Position numbers and translations under genes: made by a program. DNA of 64,000 bases, taken from positions 2,480,001-2,544,000 of the forward strand of contig JAMYGW020000001.1 of NCBI GenBank assembly GCA_025617375.2. Reading direction: 5' to 3'. This document shows positions 56,548 to 64,000 of this stretch, one piece after another. The first letter of the stretch is position 1. Each line of letters opens with the position of its first letter. A model generated the notes under the pieces. The model saw nothing but the letters and a program-made list of their open reading frames with translations, was not told the DNA's origin and did not search any database. This DNA comes from Acarospora socialis (Eukaryota > Ascomycota > Lecanoromycetes > Acarosporales > Acarosporaceae).

Positions 56548-57623
56548 ATGCTTTCTAACGTCCGACCACGGCGTACCGCCCAAACCAACGGCCACACTGT
56601 CGGTAAGATAGCAGCGACTGACGGTACTGCGCTCCTGAAGAAGGCTGAGAAAACACTCTTCATCGCTTGGGAGGAATTACCAGATTGGTCCAAGGACAAC
56701 GAGTACATCCGCACTGGCTTTCGTCCAATCTCCAACTCTTACTGGGAGTGCTTTCAGAGCTGCTTCTACGCCCACAATGAGATGGGCAACATCTATACAC
56801 ATCTGCTTGCGACATTGTGGATGATTGCGCTGCCCTTGGCACTGTATCCGTATGCCAAAGACCACTACCCCGCCGCTGGGGCAGATGACTGGACCGTATT
56901 CGCACTGTTTTTTCTTGGAGAGGTTTCATGCTTCGCTCTGTCAACTGTTTATCACGTCCTCTCAAACCATTCCCATGCCGTCCATGACCTCGCCCATCAA
57001 CTAGACTATCTTGGTATCATCGTTGTAACTGCCGGCTGTTTCCCACCGGGGGTGTGGTATACCTTCCCGTGCGCGGCCAGGAAGACTAAGATGTTCTGGA
57101 TAGGTGTATGTAGAGGCCCCCTTCTTAAACTCTAGAGTGGCGTTGGAAACTTAACAATCCTCCGTCAGCTTGACCTCGTTGCCCAATTCCTAGCCGCAAT
57201 ATTCGTCACTTTCGTCCGCCGCTTCCGACAGCCAGCATGGCGCCCCCTTCGCGGCGCCCTCTTTTCATATGGCATCGTCCGCCTTCTACCCCATCATCTA
57301 CGCCTGCTGTCTGCACGGGTATCGCCAGATGGACGACGAGGCAGCTGCGTCGCGGTATGCTCTCACCATCGTGGTGTATCTGACTGCTGTCACCATCTAT
57401 GCGGTAAGTAGAGTGTTTGCTGGCGAAAGGAACCAGTAAGCGCGTGACTGTGGCTGATATTTTGCGGCAGATACGAATGCCGGAGGCGTGGAGGCCGGGA
57501 TGGTTTGATATTTGGGGACAGTCACACCAGATCTTTCATGTGCTCATGGCTGTGGGCCTCACGGCGCATTTCTGGGCGTTTGTGAAAGCTTTTGATTATG
57601 TGCACAGAGTGAAGCGGTGCTAA
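56548..57623 (+). pseudogene. izh: PAQR/Izh (adiponectin-receptor/hemolysin III family) protein, one-base frameshift
   Basis: Seven-span membrane protein of the family that includes yeast Izh1-4, linked to zinc and sterol homeostasis. Exons 56548..57105, 57169..57403 and 57471..57623. Family marks are WEELPDWSKDNEYIRTGFRP, NEMGNIYTHLLA, FALSTVYHVLSNHS with its metal-binding His, LDYLGIIVVTAG, and the C-terminal GQSHQIFHVLMAVGLTAHF with the His pair. Exon 2 has 235 bases, one more than fits: the protein reads LDLVAQFLAAIF to WRPLRGALFS in one frame and continues MASSAFYPIIYACCLHGYRQ in another. The extra base lies at about 57262-57271, next to TTTT. Everything else is intact, so a sequencing error is quite possible. 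If real, the protein would lose its last three or four spans. Confidence 0.8.
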
Positions 57624-58467
57624 ACATAGACACTCTGACGGCTTTCTTTCATATTCATAGGGAAGTTTGCTTTTCTCTTATGTGGTACGGTCTTTTCCTT
57701 GTGAACGCCCACCACCCAGAGGAGCGAGGAACACAGAAATAAACTATGAGGGAGGTCCACCCACACAGATCAATCACGCACACATGTAATTTGAGACTGC
57801 AAACTCAGAATCTATTGATCTGGCCTCTTGAGAAGAACGAACTGTCCAGTAGATATTCGACTCAATGCACTTTAGCTCAATCAGGTTGATGGGAGAAAGG
57901 AGTAAAGAAATTCAGGGTTTGAGAATGGTTGACTCTTAAGGCTGATCGAGTATGTATCTAGCGTGGCAAGAAAGATTCTGGTAGCTACCTTTGCCATGAA
58001 CTGCAAATACCAGAACCTTATGTTCAGGGGTTCTAAATGGATCAACAACAACTGGGCGAGAAACAGTGGTTTTTTGTGTTGGCTTGGCTCACTGACTGGG
58101 TGCGACTGCCCATCTGAAGGGGAAAGATGCACAGGGAAGTGTTGATTGACCTGCCGCCGAAACTCTGTCGATGTTAGGCCAACTGAACTTGCCATCTGTT
58201 AGGAGCGCCTCAATCGATGAGCGAGGGGACAGGTTTCGCGGCTGATTGCATGTACAGTTCATTCGAGTTTCGCGATATATATATATTTCCATATGTAGAG
58301 CGTAATCTACAGCAAAGCCGTCTGCTGGAAAGGTACCTCCCCGGCCACACCTGGCCGCACCCAGCAGCCCTCGCCTCCCCTGCTTTTCACTGCCAGGCAG
58401 ACCTGGGTACACATACGATTGAGCTTCGAGCTCGTCGCCTCCCAGCCGACACCTTCTCCCACGTGAC
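57624..58467. other. Gene-free stretch between convergent PAQR and SNF2 genes
   Basis: 3' flanks of both genes; a short (TA)n run lies near 58275-58286. No gene is supported. Confidence 0.5.
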
Positions 58468-61438
58468 TTACGACCCCTTCGTCAACGTCTCCAGCACCCC
58501 ATCACCACCCGCCCCGCCCTTGGTCTCCACAGCCCGAAACCTACCCACACCCTCCCTCACCTCGTCCTCAGACCCATTAAGCCCCTCCTCAGCCCGCACA
58601 TACGCCTCCTCGCTCCGATCCATGAGAATCGCGAGATCGTGATCCGACAACACTTCCTCCCCACCCCTGCCCCTGCCGTTACTCACCTCCTCCCCGTTAG
58701 CATCAGCATCAGCATCATAAGACTCGAAATCCTCCCCCGCCAACACCTTCGCCAGCTCGTCCTCCCCACCCTCCGCCGCAAGCAAGTTCTTAAACCTTCC
58801 CTTCTGAATAACGAGTTTCTCGAGTCTCCGCTTCGCGTCCGCCTTCTCGAGCAGGATCTGCTCGACTGTCCCACGTGTTGCGAGCCGGTAGACGATGACG
58901 GGACGCGTCTGGCCGATGCGGTGGGCGCGGTCCTGGGCCTGGAGGTCCTGCTGGGGATTCCAGTCGGAGTCGAACAGGACGACAGTGTCGGCGGCGGCGA
59001 GGTTGATGCCCTGGCCGCCGGCGCGGGTGCTCAGCAGGAAGAGTTTGCAGGCAGGGTCGGTGTTGAAGGCGGCGATTTGGGCGCGGCGGTCGGGTTGAGC
59101 GACGGAGCCGTCGATGCGGCAGACGGGCCAGTGCCGGAGGTGGACGGCGTAGTCTTCAAGGAGGTCGAGTTGGGTGGTAAATTGCGAGAAGAGAAGGACT
59201 TTGTGCGAGGCGGCGAAGAGGGCGGGGAGCAGGCGGTCGAGGAGGAGCATTTTGCCGGATTCGGTGACGAGCCGGGAGTCTGGGGGCGAAGTGGGTGGCC
59301 AGGGCCAGTAGAAGTGGTGCGGGCTGTTGCAGGTTAGGCGCAGTTGCATGATTGGGTTTTGGAGCTTCTTGGAAGCGATTTGTTTTCCTGGGTCAAGGTC
59401 AGTAGGGCTAGTGTTTGAAGGGGTTCCAAAAGGTTTGGTTACTGGCGAGGGCAAGTGTTTTTGCTCGTTCGATATCTTCTTGCTCTTCTTCGTCGATGCC
59501 CTCACTTTCACTGCTGTCCGCAAGGTGCTTGAAAAACTCCCGATCGCTGAGTTCTTTATAGCTGTGGCGTTTGCTGCCCTTGCGGGATGAGCGAAAACTG
59601 CTTGCCGGCGTGGATGCACGACTCGACTTCGCGCTTTTGTTTGGAGTGGAAGCCCCACTTCCGGATTTCCGCTTGAGACTCACGCTCCGGGTGCTCTTCG
59701 GGGTATCGACTCCATTGGGCGTAAGGTTCTGTACCGCTTTCTCTAGCAGATACTCTCGGGTATTGCCTTCTTTGATCTCACGGTATAATTCTTTCTGGGG
59801 GTTTGTCAGCGGCGCGTATAAGATGTACTCTCTCTTTTTTGGTAAAGAGCTCTCGACATCCGTCTTTACTCGACGAAGTAAGAATGGTTTGAGAATAGCA
59901 TGTAGTGACGCAACGAGACGGTTCTTGCGCTCTTTTTGAGCATTCTGCTTCTGACCATCCCTATCAAGAATCGCAGAAAAGTCGAACCAGCTTTCGAAAT
60001 TTTCCAGGTTATCGAAGATTTGTGGCATGAGGAAATTGAGAAGTGACCAAAGTTCTGCGAGATTATTCTGAAGCGGAGTGCCGGTGATGAGAAGCCTGTT
60101 GGCTGAACTGTACTGTTTCAGCTCCTTGATAAGGCGGCAATTTAGATTTTTCAGCCGGTGACCTTCGTCCTGCTCGAGAATCAGCTAAGTCCGTTTTATA
60201 CCAGGAGGCTGACCAACAATGATGATGAATTTCCAATTGTACCTAGATAAGAACTTCTGATCGTTCATGCAAATCTCAAACGAGGTGCACACGACTGGAA
60301 AATCGGGGCTGTTCTCGTCCCGAAGCTGTGTCTGCCGGATCCCTTGCCTTTCAGGTATACTGCCGTGATAGAGAACAGTAGAAATTTCAGGCGTCCAGTG
60401 GGCAAACTCCTCGATCCAGTTACTCAGGGTGCTCAGTGGGGCTACGACTAGGAAAGGTCCATGAACCCCCTTCTCTTTCAGGAAAGCGAGAAATGAAATT
60501 GTCTGTATCGTCTTTCCGAGACCCATTTCGTCTGCCAATATACCGTTCAGACCGTTCTCATAAAGTGACGCTAGCCAGCTCAATCCTTCGAGCTGGTACG
60601 GTTTCATAATCCCAGCAGACACTAACTGAGGTTGACGGGCAGAGCGTAAGTTTTGTGCACCTAGCGCGTTCGAGCCCTCGTCATAGCTGTCAGCTGCCTC
60701 TTGCAGCGCTTCCGCCACCGATGCGTTGCCGGACTTAGAATCCAATTCCGCTTTTCCAAAGTATTGCGTGATTGTAGAAGCCCCACCATGCTTCTTAGGC
60801 CTACCTCTAGTCGGCATTTGTTTGGGTTTGCCATTAGTGATCTGAACTTGTTGTTCCTCATTTCGACCTTCCCCATCTCCGGACTTCTTGGCCCCTCCAG
60901 TACCGGCACGTGTTGTCCGTCTGTCCGAAGCAGTAGTAACGGTCTCCTTCTTTTCCGCCTTCTTTGCAGCACGCACTGTCTCTTTCGCGGCCTTTTCCTG
61001 AGCGATTGCTTGCTGCTTCTGCATTCGATCCATCATAATTTTCGCATAGACCTACTCAACCGATGTATCAGCTCCTAAATTTATCATTCTCTCGACCGAG
61101 CCAACAGTCCTGGTCGAAGGCTCAAAAAAGTAAAATAGCAAACCCACCTTGCTCTGACTTAAGAGTCTTTCAAGTTTCAAGAACCTCTCGTCGACAGCTG
61201 TACCGTTCAAGCCATCTTCCTCTTGCATTTCGGCATGCGTCTTCCGGATCCTGTCCTCCTCTTCCTTCGCGCTGACCGATTTCATCTTTTTCTCTTCTTC
61301 TCGCATCGTCTCGGAGACGACGCCATCCTGGCCAGTCTCGCTACGTTTCAGCGTAGGTTCTGACACGGGCGGTGTAGGGACTGCAGCCAGTTCGGACTTG
61401 CTTGTCGCTGAGGACTCGCCTGAAGTGATTCGGGGCAT
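58468..61438 (-). CDS. irc5: SNF2-family chromatin remodelling ATPase (LSH/HELLS, yeast Irc5 type)
   Basis: Nuclear DNA translocase; the LSH branch (Irc5, Neurospora MUS-30) works in genome stability and, in animals and plants, DNA methylation. Exons 61438..61148, 61051..60218, 60169..59443 and 59387..58468 on the minus strand give 923 residues. The ATPase core begins with MKPYQLEGLSWLASLYENGL. Walker A is ILADEMGLGKTIQT (about residue 276), and DEGHRLKNLNC is the Walker B box (residue 376), made by splicing a 48-bp intron with a GTTGGT donor. The helicase C half has KVLLFSQFTTQLDLLEDY, LLSTRAGGQGINL (about 740) and QDRAHRIGQ (about 772). A Ser/Lys-rich insert near residues 480-560 separates the halves, as in Irc5/LSH. 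The N-terminus is charged and coiled-coil-like, and the C-terminus is acidic. Confidence 0.92.
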
Positions 61439-62564
61439 CTTGGCCGAGTCGAGTATAAAATGCCAAGCAAAACACGTTTCGTGATATGTCCGAGGCTTAG
61501 GCTTGAGCAGTCATGCGCACTCCTTGACGGATTTGAGGCTTGTCGGTGGACAGCTGTATCTCAAGCACTCCAAGAGACAGTTGCTCTGTTGTTTTGGCGC
61601 AATCGAAACAGCGAGAGCTTTCCAAGTAGTCAACCACAATCTGATTGGTCTGAAGACGCGTCATACTCCGCTTGAGGTTGAGACGCGTCTACGCGTAGAA
61701 AGGCTTTTCGGGTAACACAATTAGAGCGATAGCTATACTATAAGTAATTTTAACAGCAATGAATTTGCTAAAACCGCGAATAACAAGCCCTGTGAAAAGT
61801 TTGAGATGGAGCACAGAAGCTGCTGGCTGGCTGTCAAAGGTGATGCTAGCGCCGAGCGAAACGTATCGTGAGATCATCGGCAAACTCAATTCTCAACCCG
61901 ATACCTTGGTAGTGGGTCGGCCCGCCCGGTGCTGTGGCTCCGTACTTGGCTCGATTAATCTCTAAATATTCCATCTCCACCACCACGTGGCACCAGGGTG
62001 AGATCATTCTAGGGCCGAGTCTCTCGAGCAAGTACGAATACATCACAGTACGGCTCTTTGAATCGGACTGCATATGTCGTATCAATTTCCGACTTAAATA
62101 CAAAGCTTATGTTCTACGTTCCAGAGTCTTTTGAACGAACAGGAGGACCCGTTGAGACGTATGTTTTCTCTCGGAAAAACTTTTGAGATTCTGATTCATG
62201 ACATACACATTACAATTGATTAGAGCAGTTAAAAAAAAGCAATTGCACGCTGGATCCAAACCACATTCAATTAAGAGACTGACGCGAGCGCCATGTCTGC
62301 TTCGAGAAATCCGCCATGATCGTTCATGATAATTTATTGACAGAGTGATTGGCTACCGGGATATTTGATTTGGAAATGCTTCGAGACAATTAGCCTTCAG
62401 TTACGCAGACGCTGCTGGCTCCATACTTCTTCATTGAAGAGGTCAACTCCCTGTTGGGTTTCACCAGTCGAGTTGGCTTTCAAGCGGCCTGTGCAGCGTG
62501 TTCAACCCCGCGCTAATGAGGACTGGCGCATGCCGTCCCATATCTTGATCTAGCCTTGATGTGA
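61439..62564. other. Gene-free stretch, 1.1 kb
   Basis: Upstream region of the SNF2 gene and 3' flank of the next minus-strand gene, AT-rich around 61700-61760 and 62150-62360. No convincing frame or RNA gene is seen. Confidence 0.5.
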
Positions 62565-63899
62565 CTACGGTTGCTCCATCCCAGCAGTGTTATCCTTCAT
62601 CTCAGCTTTGAGACCCTTGTACCGAGACTTTTCTCCCTGACTCGAAGGTGGAAGTACGCGGATGGATGCGAATTCAAGCTCCGGTGTCGGACCCGCTACG
62701 ACTCCCATCCTCTTAGGCCCACGTACCTTATCCGCGAACAACACTCGTTTGACCGGCATGGTCGGAGTACTCCGTTCGAAACTCTTCCTCAAGGCTGTAG
62801 GCTGATGCTTCGTCACAGCGGAAGGCTGCGGGGAAACCTTACTGGGCAAGGACATTGTGAGTTTGAGTCTAGGACCAGCGCTCACGGTCGCAGATGCTGC
62901 AACAGAGTGAGACTCGTTTGGTAGTTGCTGATCTTCGATCTCTGACCACTCGCCGGCAAGATCTGGGTTTAGACCCATTTCTCTCAGGCAAATTTGCGCA
63001 TCAGCGAGATCCTTTCTTGTGATCGTGTGGTAGTCCTCCTCCACGGTGATATACTTGTAAAGGTGGTCATCGAAGGTTTTGCCAAACTCTGAACGCGTAT
63101 TGGCGTCAAAAACATGATTTTGGTCGCTCAGCAACAGGCGCAATTGCTCTGTATGCATCGTCTGGATACTTGCATCTTCGCTGCGCACTCGGCTTCCACG
63201 GAGCCAGAATTGCCTGAGAATTTTGTTTCGTTCCACGGAAGTCAGTCGCAACCGCTGGTAAACCGTACGCACAGCTAGGTTCGTGGACAACGCGTCAAAG
63301 ATACTCAGTTGAAGCGGAATTGGGAGAGTCATGAAATCTGGTGCAGCCTAAGTTTTGGTAAGCTGGAACATGATCAACCGTTCATTGTTCTGCATATACA
63401 AGCCTACCTTTGAGCGCGCTTTGACGCCCGTTTCTTCTGCTTTCTCATCTTTTTCTTCCTCTACATCATCGCTCATCTCCAGCTCCTCAAACAACCATTC
63501 CTCGTTCTGATATCCCTCGGCTTTTTGCAATTGCTGCGTTATGCCCACAGAAACTTGATCCTGGAACCCCCCTTTCCCTTCCCATCTGTCAGTGGCATTA
63601 TACGGAACATCCAGAATTCCATGAGCGTGATTTCGCCATAGCGATTGGGTTGATACCGCTTCACGACTTGGAATGAGAATATCGCTGCCGCTGCTCCTGG
63701 TCTGGTGCTTCGAATGTTTTGCAACCTCGGGGTATTTGAGTGTTGGAAACTTCGCCGGAGGTAGTGCTGGATTGAAATCTACGTAGTCAATACGAAAGGC
63801 CGGGCGGGTGGAGCGTGGAGCGTATGTTGGATCAAGGCGAGTAGGAAGTTCCGGCTCGTATCGCTCAGGTCTCTTAATCTTCTTTCTGAGCTCCATCAT
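62565..63899 (-). CDS. Unrecognised fungal protein, possibly 5' incomplete
   Basis: Exons 63899..63408 and 63347..62565 on the minus strand give 424 residues; the 60-bp intron has GTAGG..TTAG ends. I do not recognise the family. The N-terminal half has basic and proline-rich segments (RKKIKRPERYEPELP, then FNPALPPAKFPTLKYPEV) and an acidic stretch (LEMSDDVEEEKDEKAEE) just before the intron. The second exon begins with a helical region rich in Leu and Arg (IPLQLSIFDALSTNLAV, then LRLTSVERNKILRQFWLRG). It ends in a Ser/Pro/Lys-rich tail. No membrane span or signal peptide is visible, so a nuclear or cytosolic protein is likely. The start lies 101 bp from the window edge, and ACAAG directly before it could be a splice acceptor, so an exon outside the window is possible. 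Confidence 0.65.
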
Positions 63900-64000
63900 A
63901 CTTGTTTGCCATGTAACGTCTGATCGCCCTGATGGCTTTTGAACACAACCACTGACAAGACTGTGGGGCGAAGAGAAAGGATTCTCTTACGTTGTAAGTT

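Noticed and set aside
58639-59337. Plus-strand 232-residue frame inside the SNF2 gene
   Set aside because: It mirrors the helicase C region, is Val/Gly/Glu-rich, and has no start context or motif.
1-64000. tRNA, rRNA and CRISPR arrays
   Set aside because: I looked for tRNA B-box-like and cloverleaf patterns and for regularly spaced repeats and found none convincing by eye; a tRNA scan would settle the first.

Overview
The window is nuclear DNA of a filamentous ascomycete (Pezizomycotina). The evidence is genes broken by short introns of about 45-90 bp with GT..AG ends, a class IV chitin synthase with a C-terminal DEK-like tail, a HET-domain gene, SAT4/PTH11-type rhodopsin-domain membrane proteins, a pisatin-demethylase-like P450, and many house-keeping genes in their fungal form. 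The order or genus cannot be fixed from sequence alone. Exon boundaries were derived by hand from reading-frame continuity, splice consensus and family conservation.

Layout. 1-7.3 kb: 3' end of a class IV chitin synthase (+), a gene-poor stretch, a Ure2p-like glutathione S-transferase (+), a 0.46 kb foldback element, and NAD-isocitrate dehydrogenase subunit 2 (-). 7.9-13.1 kb: exocyst subunit Sec5 (+) and a small secreted cysteine-rich protein (+). 13.4-16.1 kb: a wrecked prenylcysteine oxidase containing an internal 447-bp inversion (-), and an HNH-nuclease-domain protein (-). 16.9-24.1 kb: a multi-KH RNA-binding protein (-) and a large disordered, probably nuclear protein (-). 24.5-31.7 kb: a pyrimidine 5'-nucleotidase-like HAD hydrolase (+), a four-span membrane protein (-) divergent from mitochondrial adrenodoxin/ferredoxin reductase Arh1 (+), and mitochondrial L-2-hydroxyglutarate dehydrogenase (-). 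32.6-36.7 kb: a P450 with a one-base frameshift (-) and a decayed rhodopsin-domain gene (+). 37.3-41.4 kb: a coiled-coil protein (-) and a membrane-anchored hypothetical protein (+), divergent across a near-perfect 29-bp inverted repeat. 43.3-50.4 kb (accessory in character): nitrilase (+), intact rhodopsin-domain protein (-), a long gene-free stretch, and a broken HET-domain gene (+). 51.4-64 kb: PH-domain protein (+), End3 (+), PAQR/Izh protein with a one-base frameshift (+), LSH/Irc5-type SNF2 ATPase (-), and an unrecognised protein at the edge (-).

The genes are not an operon or an obvious metabolic cluster. Recurrent themes are mitochondrial metabolism (IDH2, Arh1, L2HGDH), membrane traffic and polar growth (chitin synthase, Sec5, End3, PH protein), and scattered accessory genes, several of them broken. 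The most unusual signals are the inversion inside the prenylcysteine oxidase gene, bounded by a 9-bp inverted repeat, the foldback element with 12-13-bp tandem units, the 29-bp inverted repeat in a divergent promoter, and short TACCT(A)AGGTA-like palindromes scattered through intergenic DNA. I found no convincing new multi-gene system, CRISPR array, tRNA or rRNA.
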